Shown: positions 27,755 to 35,946 of the stretch, piece after piece
How positions within the stretch are numbered: position 1 is the stretch's first letter
Layout: each line of letters starts with the position of its first letter
NCBI RefSeq assembly: GCF_001426265.1
Contig: NZ_LMDG01000013.1
Span: forward strand, 1 to 63,390
Length of the DNA stretch: 63,390 bases
Origin: Rhizobium sp. Root1220
GTDB lineage: Bacteria; Pseudomonadota; Alphaproteobacteria; Rhizobiales; Rhizobiaceae
Direction of reading: 5' to 3'
Program-made: the position numbers and the translations under genes
The notes under the pieces: generated by a model
Databases searched by the model: none
Seen by the model: only the letters and a program-made list of their open reading frames with translations
What the model was told of the DNA's origin: nothing

Positions 27755-29637
27755 AAGTGTCGCTCCTGCCTTCGGGCAAGAGGCAGGAGTACACGAAAGA
27801 TCGCGCCGCCTTCAGGACGATTGTAAGCAGAGATCGTGCCACCATAGGTTTCTACGATGGTGCGGGCTATGGCAAGGCCCAACCCGGTCCCGGCTTTCTT
27901 GGTCGTATAGAACGGCTCGAAGATTCTGGACAGTCGCTCGATTGGAATGCCGTTGCCCGTATCGGCGACAAAAAGCGCGGCATTGTCGTTGGCCAACTCT
28001 GTTTCAAATGTCAGTGTCCCCCTGCCAGAACCCGCGTCCGCCATGGCGTCCATCGCGTTGGTTGCCAGATTGAGGACAACCTGTTGGACGTGAACCTTGT
28101 CGGCGCGGACTGGCAGCTCGGCGGTCGGCTCAGTCGCCTTCAAGATAACGCCTCGGCGCTCGGCCTCGCCATGAATGATGCGCATGGCGTTCGACGTGAC
28201 GTCGTTGAGATCGAATTCCTGCCATTCGATCTCGCTTCTCTTCTTGAGCAACCCTCTGATCCTGCCAATGATGTCGCCCGCACGCTGATCGTCTTCCTGT
28301 ATGTCGTGAAGGATCTGCTGGACCAATATCAGATCTGGGTTTTCGGCACGGAGCAGTTCTGAAGCGGCTTCGGCATTGTTGCGAATCGCGGATAGGGGCT
28401 GGTTCAGTTCATGGGCGATCGAGGCAGACATGGCGCCAGCCGTTGCCGATTGGTTGAGGTGGACAGCTTCGAGCAGATGAAGGCGGGACCGGCCTTCCGC
28501 CTGGCGGCGGCGCCGCCGCTCAAACAACAGGATTGCTATAACACCGGCCTGCACCAAGACGACGCCAAGTGCCACTGTCGATGCCAGCCAATGCTCCTCC
28601 CAGAACGACTTCTCCTTGTACATCTGTATGGTATGGGGCGGGAGGTTTTGTTCCGCCAGTCCCCAGCGCCGAAGTTGCCGGGCATCGACGATGTAGCTCT
28701 GCGGCGCGTCGATGTCTGGCACCGGCTTTGCGGCGATCGCATCGATGACGAGGTTTCCGACGGTGCGACCCAAGGTATCGAAGGTGACGGTATTGCCGCC
28801 GACAACTCCATAGTCGATGTAGGTCTGGTAAGGACCGTAAATAGGAGCACTGGCTGTCGCTGCGATCTGCCTGATTGCCTCGCGCGGTATGAAGTTGCGC
28901 CCTGCCTTGTCCTTGAAAACGGTCAAGGCCAGGATAATGCTGTCGGAGGGCACATGGGCCGCGCGGTCGACCAATTCCTCTATCGTCAGATCTTCCAGGT
29001 ATGTGGTCTCATAGGATTTGGAAAACTCACCGAGAGCGGAACGGGCTGTCGCCAGCCATCCCCGGTCGAACTCGGAGGACCCGCCTATGATATAAAGATT
29101 GCGAGCGTTAGGCTGAAGACTGCGGGCCATCTCGGCCGTTTTCCGGATGTCGAACGTTGTGAAGGCGCCGATCACGTCGTCCGGCATGTCCTCGGCGGTG
29201 GAGTTATCAAAGCCAGCGGCAACGATCTTCGCGGCGGGCGCGATCGCGCTGCGGTTGGCCGAGATGAAGCTGGCAGACTCCTTGCCAAGCGCAATAACTA
29301 TATCGGGACGACGAACGGCGTATTTCTCGGCGAGATATCGGCCCATGCGTGCGACGTGATCCGCTTCGGGAAACCTGGAAAGATCCAGGAACTCGGAGAA
29401 GAGGTCAATCTTGCCATCCGTCGCTTCCAGGAGACGATTCCGCAAAGCTTCTCCGGCTGCCGTCGTCGCGGCGATCCTCTCATCATAGGGATAAAGAACG
29501 AGAACCCGCGGCACCCGGCCGACGATCGGAAACGCGGCATCCGTGGTAGCCGCGAAAGAGTCTGAAACAACCCACAAGGCCGTAGCAAGCAAAAGGCCCG
29601 CATGTTGCAATCTAGCTGACCACGTACGCGAGCTCAT
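27751..29637 (-). CDS. Sensor histidine kinase with periplasmic substrate-binding-like sensor
   Basis: 628 residues from ATG 29637 (GGGGAAG upstream; an in-frame GTG at 29670 is less likely). Signal peptide or first helix at about 10-28. The periplasmic domain, about 40-330, resembles ABC substrate-binding proteins of the ABC_sub_bind type (VLVLYPYDER, RRPDIVIALGKES, IYGPYQTYIDYGVVGG). Membrane helix at 351-372. HisKA with the phospho-His near residue 409 in SIAHELNQPLSAIRNN, and an HATPase domain with N box (LNLATNAMDAM), DTGNGIP and GTGLGLAIAR. It should sense a small periplasmic ligand and phosphorylate the coupled FixJ-type regulator. Confidence 0.92.
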   Translation of the reverse strand: MSSRTWSARLQHAGLLLATALWVVSDSFAATTDAAFPIVGRVPRVLVLYPYDERIAATTAAGEALRNRLLEATDGKIDLFSEFLDLSRFPEADHVARMGRYLAEKYAVRRPDIVIALGKESASFISANRSAIAPAAKIVAAGFDNSTAEDMPDDVIGAFTTFDIRKTAEMARSLQPNARNLYIIGGSSEFDRGWLATARSALGEFSKSYETTYLEDLTIEELVDRAAHVPSDSIILALTVFKDKAGRNFIPREAIRQIAATASAPIYGPYQTYIDYGVVGGNTVTFDTLGRTVGNLVIDAIAAKPVPDIDAPQSYIVDARQLRRWGLAEQNLPPHTIQMYKEKSFWEEHWLASTVALGVVLVQAGVIAILLFERRRRRQAEGRSRLHLLEAVHLNQSATAGAMSASIAHELNQPLSAIRNNAEAASELLRAENPDLILVQQILHDIQEDDQRAGDIIGRIRGLLKKRSEIEWQEFDLNDVTSNAMRIIHGEAERRGVILKATEPTAELPVRADKVHVQQVVLNLATNAMDAMADAGSGRGTLTFETELANDNAALFVADTGNGIPIERLSRIFEPFYTTKKAGTGLGLAIARTIVETYGGTISAYNRPEGGAIFRVLLPLARRQERHL

Positions 29638-29732
29638 CTGGCTTCCCCAAAAGCTCGGTAAGGCTACCACCTTTAGCGTTGCAACACCATCTCCGCCAAT
29701 ACCATCCTCGATAGCAGCGTTACTTTCGGATT

Positions 29733-29750
29733 CCCTTAAGGGCAGTATCG
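29733..29750. promoter_or_regulatory. Shared palindromic motif upstream of the sensor kinase operon
   Basis: TTCCCTTAAGGGCAGTAT, about 100 bp upstream of the kinase start. The core CCCTTAAGGG is a perfect palindrome. Its position suggests autoregulation. The rest of 29671-30092 (about 420 bp) holds no recognisable gene; GGGAGG just before 30093 is the ribosome-binding site of the next gene. Confidence 0.55.
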
Positions 29751-30092
29751 CCGACGACCGTCATCCGGTAAGGTTGGCGTTCCGAGTAGACGAGGTCCTT
29801 CGGCGGTCTATGGAAGTCTTTTCGTGAGTCAGGTTGCGATGCCGCGCAGCCATGCCGCGTACACGTCGAGCATCGTCGACCGGTCACCAAATCAGAGCCG
29901 CAGTCGGGCAAGCCAACAACTTCCGGAGGACTTTGAAATGCTGGCCACGCGTAGTGAACTCCTCAAATACGCCAACGACGGGACCAGACCGTGCGCCTAA
30001 ATGCCGGGGCGTGCCAAAAGGCTTGCGACACCAGACTCCAACAGTCTCAACAGTGACAGGCAGCATGCCCGTCCACCTGGGAGGATACCGCC

Positions 30093-31049
30093 ATGAAAGT
30101 CGACCAATTCGTCACATTGATCTTGGCCGGAGGTTTTGCGCTCAGCACTGCTGCCTTTGCGCAGGATGCTCCCAAGAAGCCGCATGTGCCGCTCGAAAAG
30201 ACCATCGGGATAGTCACACCGACAGGGCCAGTGCCGTCATTGGCCGTGCTCAATTCGGCTGGTGCCAAAATCGAAAACGGAAAGCTCATTCTGACCGGCG
30301 TCTCTGCCAACTCGATCGTCTTTGCCGACCGCCCGGTACGAGCTGCCGGACATGTGATGACCGAGCAGTTCATCATGCAGTGGGACGACGGGAAGGACAA
30401 CTTCGCCATCGATCCTCCGAACGCGACCGTCTCGGTGCTCGGGGGCGACGGGTCGGATGTCAGTGACGCCGTCGTTACATTGAAAACCCCCAAACTCGAT
30501 GGCACCACGCTGACTTTCGATATCACCGTTCTGGAGGGAAGCCTGAGCGGCGCGTCGGGGCCAGCCGCGCTCTTCATCGACCACTTCGGGGGCGGCGGAG
30601 GATTCGGCGGTGGCGGTTTCCATGGAGGTGGGTTCGGTGGCGGCAGTTTCGGCGGCGGTGGCTTCCGCGGCGGTGATTTCGCAGGAGGTGATTTCCGCGG
30701 CGGCTTCCACGGTGACGACGTGCATATCGGCGACACCAACATCAACCGCGTAGGGGGCACCTACTGGCATGCTCCCATCTACCACGGGGCCTGGTACCGG
30801 GGCGCTCCCGTTGCGGCGGGCGTAGTGGCTGGGGCGGCGATTGGAGCGGCGGCGGCCCGTCCCTACTACTACAATTCCTACCGTGACCCTCTTCCCGTGA
30901 TCCGACGCTGCACGCCTCTTGCGGAGTTCTATCTTGCCCGATCGTCGTGTTCGTTCTGTGCAAGCCTGATGTCCCGGAGGAACCGGAAGAACGACGCCGC
31001 CAGGAAGCAAAGTGCCGCGACGAACAGGCCAGCCGCTCCGGGTTCGTGA
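30093..31049 (+). CDS. Secreted glycine-rich protein with a chimeric C-terminus
   Basis: Signal peptide (LILAGGFALSTAAFA), then a structured region of about 150 residues (IGIVTPTGPVPSLAVLNSAG, ILTGVSANSIVFADRPVRAA), a Gly/Phe-rich repeat segment (GGGGFGGGGFHGGG and so on), and a YWHAPIYHGAWYRGA / VAAGVVAGAAIGAAAARPYY segment. The natural protein probably ends shortly after PYYYNSY. The remaining 55 codons run antisense through the DUF2721 gene and lack coding character, so the true 3' end has been lost at about 30881, exactly where a 131-bp segment shared with 34607-34737 ends. Function unknown; an outer or periplasmic structural role is plausible. Confidence 0.65.
   Translation: MKVDQFVTLILAGGFALSTAAFAQDAPKKPHVPLEKTIGIVTPTGPVPSLAVLNSAGAKIENGKLILTGVSANSIVFADRPVRAAGHVMTEQFIMQWDDGKDNFAIDPPNATVSVLGGDGSDVSDAVVTLKTPKLDGTTLTFDITVLEGSLSGASGPAALFIDHFGGGGGFGGGGFHGGGFGGGSFGGGGFRGGDFAGGDFRGGFHGDDVHIGDTNINRVGGTYWHAPIYHGAWYRGAPVAAGVVAGAAIGAAAARPYYYNSYRDPLPVIRRCTPLAEFYLARSSCSFCASLMSRRNRKNDAARKQSAATNRPAAPGS
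30751..30881 (+). repeat. 131-bp segment shared with 34607-34737
   Basis: It matches 34607-34737 over 131 bp with three substitutions by eye. It encodes the YWHAPIYHGAWYRGA to PYYYNSY part of the glycine-rich protein. Similarity stops abruptly at both ends, and the flanks of the two copies are unrelated. Confidence 0.8.
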
Positions 31050-31357
31050 CGATATCCCATGAAGGCGACGACAAATCCGAACAGGAGCAGGAACGTGACG
31101 CCAATTCCTGCCAGTACGGCAAGATGCAACGCACTGTTCAAGAGAAGTTCCCGCTTTCTCAGTTCCGCTATCTCCTTTTTCAACCACGCTCGAGCGACGT
31201 CGCTCTCGTCGATCTCGCGGAGGTTTCTGATCCGTTGCGTGACGCTGGAAATCCGATTGACCAGAACCGCAACCAGCGCCGCGACGGCGTTGAGCATGAA
31301 CGCCGGCGCGACCGCGTGGTTGATCATCGTAGAAAGCTGATCTGCCTCGACTACCAT
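30929..31357 (-). CDS. DUF2721 family membrane protein
   Basis: 142 residues: an N-terminal helix (AFMLNAVAALVAVLVNRISS), a charged linker (RIRNLREIDESDVARAWLKK) and two C-terminal helices (LAVLAGIGVTFLLLFGFVVA, LFVAALCFLAASFF). This is the DUF2721 pattern. Function unknown. It is the last of three minus-strand genes after the arylsulfatase gene (55-bp gap from the preceding membrane-protein gene). A decayed second copy of part of this gene lies at about 35740-35925. Confidence 0.85.
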   Translation of the reverse strand: MVVEADQLSTMINHAVAPAFMLNAVAALVAVLVNRISSVTQRIRNLREIDESDVARAWLKKEIAELRKRELLLNSALHLAVLAGIGVTFLLLFGFVVAFMGYRHEPGAAGLFVAALCFLAASFFRFLRDIRLAQNEHDDRAR

Positions 31358-31412
31358 CCGCTACACCTCAGTATTTTCGGCATATATGGGCGCACCGCAT
31401 TCTGCGAGACCG

Positions 31413-32072
31413 CTAAGGAATGACATTTACCGCACGAGCGGCCACGAGGACCATTGTCAGCAACGAGATGGTACTTTCCAACATCATCAGCTCCTTCGCA
31501 CGGGCCGTTAGAGGTAGCACGTCGGTCGGGCTGAAGGCCGTCGCCGTATTAAACGCTAGCGATAGATAATCGATGTAGACGGGCCGCCAGTCCGGCATGG
31601 CGAGTTCTGGAGAGGTGGCCTGCGGAAAGAGCCAGTCGGGTTTCCTTGCAATCCGGCGCGCGATACGCGACGGGCCACCGGCGTCGATCTGCCAATAGAG
31701 AAGCGAGAAGGTGAGAACGTTGGTGATCCATATCGAAAATGACGACGTCAACAGCGATACTGCTCGCGTCTCGGGTGGGTGAATCGTGATGATGCCGATC
31801 AAATCTCCGAGTTCCGCCACCGTGTTGCCGGCGTAGACACCGGCAAGCAGCATGGTCGCGAAGCGTTCGATACGCAGCCAGACCGCGTTGTCGGCCGATA
31901 TCGTCACCATGATCATCGGAACAATTGTTGCAAACAGGACCGCGTACGAGACCCATCGTGGTAGCGCATAGACGTGATGCGGAAGCATTTCCAGAAAGGC
32001 GAACACCGCCAGTATCGCTAGCACCGGAGGCCAACGAGGTTCGTCACGACCTGCTTGGATGACATCGCTCAT
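31413..32072 (-). CDS. Uncharacterised integral membrane protein (DUF1345-like)
   Basis: 219 residues with five or six hydrophobic segments and a conserved C-terminal block DYLSLAFNTATAFSPTDVLP followed by LTARAKELMMLESTISLLTM and VAARAVNV. This block (TAFSPTD, AK..M..E) is typical of a broad family of uncharacterised bacterial membrane proteins related to DUF1345. It lies between the arylsulfatase and DUF2721 genes on the same strand. An 11-bp hairpin separates it from the sulfatase gene, so it may be only partly cotranscribed. Confidence 0.7.
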   Translation of the reverse strand: MSDVIQAGRDEPRWPPVLAILAVFAFLEMLPHHVYALPRWVSYAVLFATIVPMIMVTISADNAVWLRIERFATMLLAGVYAGNTVAELGDLIGIITIHPPETRAVSLLTSSFSIWITNVLTFSLLYWQIDAGGPSRIARRIARKPDWLFPQATSPELAMPDWRPVYIDYLSLAFNTATAFSPTDVLPLTARAKELMMLESTISLLTMVLVAARAVNVIP

Positions 32073-32096
32073 AGTTTGTCCCCAGAACGTTCGAAG

Positions 32097-32126
32097 TAGC
32101 GGACGCCCGTTGCAGCGTCCGCTACC
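32097..32126 (-). terminator. Strong hairpin between arylsulfatase and downstream membrane gene
   Basis: A perfect 11-bp stem GTAGCGGACGC / GCGTCCGCTAC with an 8-nt loop, between the sulfatase stop (32140) and the next start (32072). No T run on the minus strand, so an attenuator or mRNA-stability hairpin is as likely as a terminator. Confidence 0.5.
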
Positions 32127-32139
32127 GGCTCAGGTCAAG

Positions 32140-34059
32140 CTATTCGCTCGGATGATGCTGTTGCTTCATCGCCTGAACCTGCTGGATGACCTGTTCGAGA
32201 TTGTAGCTGGCCGGGTCCTGCATGGGCGGATAATCGATATAGCTCTGGAGTTCCTTTAGCCACAGCGCCTGACCGATAGGCAGCATGTTCCAGTCGTATA
32301 CATAGGCGGTCGCGGGCGCGGAGATCGCGCCACCCATACCTGTAAGGGTCTTTACCTGCTCACCAATTGACGTTTCGAAGGGATCCCGCTTGATGTTGAC
32401 CACTTGCGTCCAGTGGAAAGGAAGGACGCCCGCGAGGAAGCCTGTGGGTGCATCCGAAACCATCGCGAAGTACATCTTCCAGTTCTTGTAGCGAACAGCC
32501 GACGGATCCTTGCCGGAATAGTAGAAGAAGGTATCCCGGGCCGACTTGTCGGAGTCCCCTTCGAGATAAGCCCGCTGGTTGACGCCATCGAGCGTGGTTT
32601 TAGCAATTCCGGGATAGGCTCCCTTTTCGATTTCAGCCTTCAGTTCATTTCCCTTGTGGCCGCCTGCGATATCGACCAGAGTCGGCAGCCAGTCGAGGGA
32701 CGCGAAGATGTCGTTCTTGACCGTGCCTGGTTTGATATGGCCGGGCCAGCGCACGACGAGCGGCGCGCGCATCCCGCCTTCCCATGTTGATAGCTTGCCA
32801 CCTTTGAACGGCGTCGTACCGCCGTCCGGGAAGGTAATCGTCTCGGCACCGTTGTCGGTGGTGAACGCGATAATGGTATTGTCGAGCTCGCCCATCTCCT
32901 CGAGCTTCTTGAGCACGTAGCCGATGTTGTCGTCCATCTGCTTCATGCCGGCTTCGTTGACACCCCAGTCCTTGCCGCCAGGCTCGCCAACCATATTCAG
33001 GTACTTGTCCGGAAGTACGGTAGTGATGTGCATGCGTGCCGGATTGTACCAGACGAAGAACGGCTTGTTGGTCTTCTCCGGATCGTTGCGATCAAGGAAG
33101 TCGATGACGTGGCTCGAGATTTCTTCGTCCACTGTCTTCGAGCGCTCCAGCGTCAGCGGCCCCTCGTCCGTGCAGGTCTGGTTGGCTGCGGTACCGTCAG
33201 AGGATTTGCACGCCAGCACGGGTCGTGGTGGCATCAGGCACAGCGTCGTCTTCGGATCGACGGCGGCAGGATCATCCTTGAGACCGGGAATAGGCGTGTT
33301 CCGGCACGGCGGTGCAATGGTCTGCTCGGTCGGCGTCCTGTTGATATCGGGGAAGCTCACACCCTGCATGGCATCGAGATGATAGAGATAGCCCCAGAAC
33401 TCATGAAAACCATGGGCGGTAGGCAAGGCATCGGTGTGATCGCCGAGGTGGTTCTTTCCGAATTCACCGGTATTGTAGCCGAGGTCGCGCAGGAACCATG
33501 CAAGTGCTGGAGTGCCCGGCTTGAGATATGATGGGCTTCCGGGCAATTGGGGTGGGATCATGCCGGTCCGCAGCGGGTGCATTCCGGTGAAGAAAGCGTT
33601 GCGCGCTGGAGTGCCCGGCTTGAGATATGATGGGCTTCCGGGCAATTGGGGTGGGATCATGCCGGTCCGCAGCGGGTGCATTCCGGTGAAGAAAGCGTTG
33701 CGCCCCGCCGTGCAGCTCTGCTCGGCGTAGTAGGTCGTGAACATTGCACCTTCCTGGCCGATGCGGTCGATGTTCGGGGTTTCCCCGACCATCAAGCCTT
33801 TGTGATAGATGCCCCTCTGCTCGGCGTAGTAGGTCGTGAACATTGCACCTTCCTGGCCGATGCGGTCGATGTTCGGGGTTTCCCCGACCATCAAGCCTTT
33901 GTGATAGATGCCTGGCTGCATCCAGCCGATATCGTCACCCATGATGAAGAGAATGTTGGGCTTCTTGGCTGCGTCCTGGGCATGCATTGTCGCCGTGCTC
34001 GCCAGCAGGCTGCCCGCGACGGCGAACGCTGCTGTCAATAATTGCGTGGTCCGTCTCAT
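32140..34059 (-). CDS. Secreted arylsulfatase carrying two 33-residue tandem duplications
   Basis: 639 residues: signal peptide (LLTAAFAVAGSLLASTATMHA), sulfatase N-terminus KPNILFIMGDDIGW (metal-binding Asp pair), the catalytic motif SCTAGRNAFFTG (Cys116 as drawn), GEFGKNHLGD, and late motifs AFTTDNGAE and WEGGMRAPLVVRWPG. The active Cys must be converted to formylglycine; the motif is C-T-A-G-R, not the usual C-x-P-S-R. Two exact 99-bp tandem duplications repeat residues around GIYHKGLMVGETPN and RNAFFTGMHPLRTG. Both are in frame, but the second repeats the segment just after the catalytic Cys and would distort the fold if real. Without them the protein is about 573 residues, normal for the family. 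A palindromic regulatory motif lies 230 bp upstream. Confidence 0.85.
   Translation of the reverse strand: MRRTTQLLTAAFAVAGSLLASTATMHAQDAAKKPNILFIMGDDIGWMQPGIYHKGLMVGETPNIDRIGQEGAMFTTYYAEQRGIYHKGLMVGETPNIDRIGQEGAMFTTYYAEQSCTAGRNAFFTGMHPLRTGMIPPQLPGSPSYLKPGTPARNAFFTGMHPLRTGMIPPQLPGSPSYLKPGTPALAWFLRDLGYNTGEFGKNHLGDHTDALPTAHGFHEFWGYLYHLDAMQGVSFPDINRTPTEQTIAPPCRNTPIPGLKDDPAAVDPKTTLCLMPPRPVLACKSSDGTAANQTCTDEGPLTLERSKTVDEEISSHVIDFLDRNDPEKTNKPFFVWYNPARMHITTVLPDKYLNMVGEPGGKDWGVNEAGMKQMDDNIGYVLKKLEEMGELDNTIIAFTTDNGAETITFPDGGTTPFKGGKLSTWEGGMRAPLVVRWPGHIKPGTVKNDIFASLDWLPTLVDIAGGHKGNELKAEIEKGAYPGIAKTTLDGVNQRAYLEGDSDKSARDTFFYYSGKDPSAVRYKNWKMYFAMVSDAPTGFLAGVLPFHWTQVVNIKRDPFETSIGEQVKTLTGMGGAISAPATAYVYDWNMLPIGQALWLKELQSYIDYPPMQDPASYNLEQVIQQVQAMKQQHHPSE
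33506..33703. repeat. Exact 99-bp tandem duplication in the arylsulfatase gene
   Basis: 33506-33604 and 33605-33703 are identical and directly adjacent. The duplication inserts 33 residues in frame directly after the catalytic Cys region. Confidence 0.9.
33716..33913. repeat. Second 99-bp tandem duplication in the arylsulfatase gene
   Basis: 33716-33814 and 33815-33913 match except at the last base. They insert a second copy of GIYHKGLMVGET...YYAEQ. Same period as the neighbouring duplication 12 bp away. Confidence 0.9.
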
Positions 34060-34284
34060 TTTCGAATGCCTCCCTCAATAGGCCTCCCCGTGGATGGCCA
34101 AGGTTGGTTGAAAGACGATGCAAGGCAGCGAGGAAATGTGAAGCGACGTCCAAGTTACAATTCAGCAGACGGGACCGTCCATTTCGACATATGATTCACC
34201 TCTGCGACCAGATATTGCCCGCGACCTGCAGAAAGAGGATGTCCACTTTCCACCCAGCTTTCTACATTGTATTAGCGGCGCCAT

Positions 34285-34301
34285 ATATTGCCCTTAAGGG
34301 A
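34285..34301. promoter_or_regulatory. Shared palindromic motif upstream of arylsulfatase 1
   Basis: ATATTGCCCTTAAGGGA with the perfect core CCCTTAAGGG, about 230 bp upstream of the arylsulfatase start. A half-site ATATTGCCC lies closer to the gene at about 34211-34219. Confidence 0.5.
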
Positions 34302-34390
34302 GTCCTATGTCCCCCAGGTTGGCAAACACACCTGCCGGGCCTTCCAGCTCAAGACGCTTCGGATGGAGAGCATACGGTCTCTGAATACGT

Positions 34391-34609
34391 TTGTGGCCGC
34401 CACCGAGGGGTCTTATTGGCCCACCTTCCGAGGGGGCAATCGCCTATTTCGATCGGGCGAGGGTCCTGAACCCGTACTTTCCGGATATCGTTCTTCACTT
34501 TCAGGATTGGGCCTTGGTTCAATTGGGAAGGTACGAAGAGGCCGTCGAACTGCTGCTGCAGCGCGTGAGCCGGAACCCCGTCACCGATGTCTCGGGCGCG
34601 CTTCTGTAG
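34391..34609 (+). pseudogene. TPR-repeat fragment (adenylate-cyclase/TPR protein-like)
   Basis: From about 34430 it reads AIAYFDRARVLNPYFPDI, LVQLGRYEEAVELLLQRVSR and NPVTDVSGALL, a tetratricopeptide pair like those at the C-terminus of rhizobial adenylate-cyclase or DNA-binding TPR proteins. Both ends are lost. It stops exactly at the 131-bp segment copied from the glycine-rich gene. Only a fragment; no function expected. Confidence 0.5.
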
Positions 34610-34737
34610 GGGGCGCCTACTGGCATGCGCCCATCTACAACGGGGCCTGGTACCGGGGCGCTCCCGTTGCGGCGGGCGTAGTGGCTGGGGCGGCGATTGG
34701 AGCGGCGGCGGCCCGTCCCTACTACTACAATTCCTAC
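34607..34737 (+). repeat. Second copy of the 131-bp glycine-rich-gene segment, at a chimeric junction
   Basis: It differs from 30751-30881 at three positions. Left flank: TPR fragment. Right flank: an open frame (34738-34901, AFLKIGERDRIEVGWPQLAA and onward, ending SEIRGFS) that I cannot assign. All three pieces share one continuous frame from 34288, but no single protein family explains it. Confidence 0.75.
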
Positions 34738-34901
34738 GCTTTCCTCAAAATCGGCGAACGGGACAGGATTGAGGTCGGTTGGCCACAGCTCGCGGCATTT
34801 CTGCTTGATATCCAGACGACAAAAGCATTCACGCTTGCCGGAATCGACCTCTTGCTGCACGTTCCCAATGCTAGAACGGCAAGCGAGATCAGGGGATTCT
34901 C

Positions 34902-35690
34902 ATGAAGGCCATTCACTTGCATGCGATTGTCTTGTTAACTGGGGTCTCTGCCGCATCGATCGGCGCAGCCGCCGACATGACACCTCTTACACCCGAAGCA
35001 AAAACAGTCGAAACCCGCAGCGGCTGGGAGTTCACTATAGCTCCCTACTTTTGGGCTGCCGGAATTTCTGGAAACGTACGGCAATTCGGGCTCCCCGAAG
35101 TCGACATCGACGCCGATTTTGGCGACATACTCGACAACCTCGATTTCGCCTTCATGGCCACGGCGGAAGCCAGATATGAGAGCTACAGCATCGTCGGCGA
35201 CGTGATCTACGTCAAACTGGGTGCTGATGCGCACACGCCGCGCGGCATTCTTGCCGACAGCGTCGACGTGACATCGAAGTCCTTTGCAGGGCTTCTGGGC
35301 GTAGGATACGCAGTGCTCGAAGATCAGAATGGCCACCTTGACCTGTTCGGTGGCGTAAAAGTCTGGTCGGTGGAAACGGACATCTCCTTCAACGGCGGAC
35401 TTCTGGGCGGTATTGAACGGGAAGACAGCGCCACGTGGGTCGACGCGGTTGTAGGCGTGCGCGGAAACTACTTTTTCACCCCGGAAATCTATGTAACTGG
35501 ATGGGGGCTGGTGGGCGGCGGCGGCGCCGACGTTGACTGGGATGTAGGCCTAGGCGTCGGCTACAAGTTCAACGACGCTCTCTCGGCCGTGGCAGGATAC
35601 CGCGCCCTGGGCGTCAACTACGAGAACGACGGGTTTGTATACGACGTCGTCCAGCAGGGGCCGATCATAGGCGTCTCCTTCCACTTCTAG
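34902..35690 (+). CDS. Outer-membrane beta-barrel protein
   Basis: 262 residues: signal peptide (LHAIVLLTGVSAASIGAAA), then alternating hydrophobic strands (WEFTIAPYFWAAGISGNV, AFMATAEARYESYSIVGDVI, FAGLLGVGYAVLEDQNGHLD, LFGGVKVWSVETDIS, VDAVVGVRGNYFF, LSAVAGYRALGVNYENDGF) and a C-terminal phenylalanine (GVSFHF), the marks of an 8-10-strand OmpA/OmpW-like barrel. It probably resides in the outer membrane as a small channel or receptor. Its upstream region is the chimeric segment, so its native promoter is uncertain. Confidence 0.8.
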   Translation: MKAIHLHAIVLLTGVSAASIGAAADMTPLTPEAKTVETRSGWEFTIAPYFWAAGISGNVRQFGLPEVDIDADFGDILDNLDFAFMATAEARYESYSIVGDVIYVKLGADAHTPRGILADSVDVTSKSFAGLLGVGYAVLEDQNGHLDLFGGVKVWSVETDISFNGGLLGGIEREDSATWVDAVVGVRGNYFFTPEIYVTGWGLVGGGGADVDWDVGLGVGYKFNDALSAVAGYRALGVNYENDGFVYDVVQQGPIIGVSFHF

Positions 35691-35739
35691 GGCTTGACGT
35701 CGGCGCTTTTCTTCTTCAACCACGCACGGCCATCGCTTA

Positions 35740-35925
35740 AAGCCGGAAATCCAATTGGCCAGAATTGGTACGGAGGAAGCGTGGAAAATTCTCGGTACCC
35801 AGCGACAAGTGCGGAATAATCAGCTGTCGACATTGTCGTATCCTTTCAATTTCCTTCTTCACCACGCTCGGGCCTGGCTTTCGTCGATCTCCGGAAGCCT
35901 CCTGGTTCTGCGATCGCCCGATCTA
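35740..35925 (-). pseudogene. Degenerate DUF2721 gene fragment
   Basis: In the minus direction the pieces read DRRTRRLPEIDESQARAW, then after a frameshift KKEIERIRQC, closely matching RIRNLREIDESDVARAWLKK of the intact DUF2721 protein at 30929-31357. The DNA is also recognisably similar. Only the linker region survives. It marks an old duplication or rearrangement linking the two sides of the sulfatase block. Confidence 0.55.
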
Positions 35926-35946
35926 TATGATCTATGTACCTCTACT

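Noticed and set aside
28411..29565. 384-codon plus-strand open frame antisense to the sensor kinase
   Set aside because: It is a GC-rich mirror of a gene with clear domains; it has no domain, signal or ribosome-binding site of its own.
30590..30720. Short GGC/GGT-rich repeats that could be mistaken for a repeat array
   Set aside because: They encode the Gly/Phe-rich segment of the secreted protein; there are no spacers and no cas genes, so it is not a CRISPR array.
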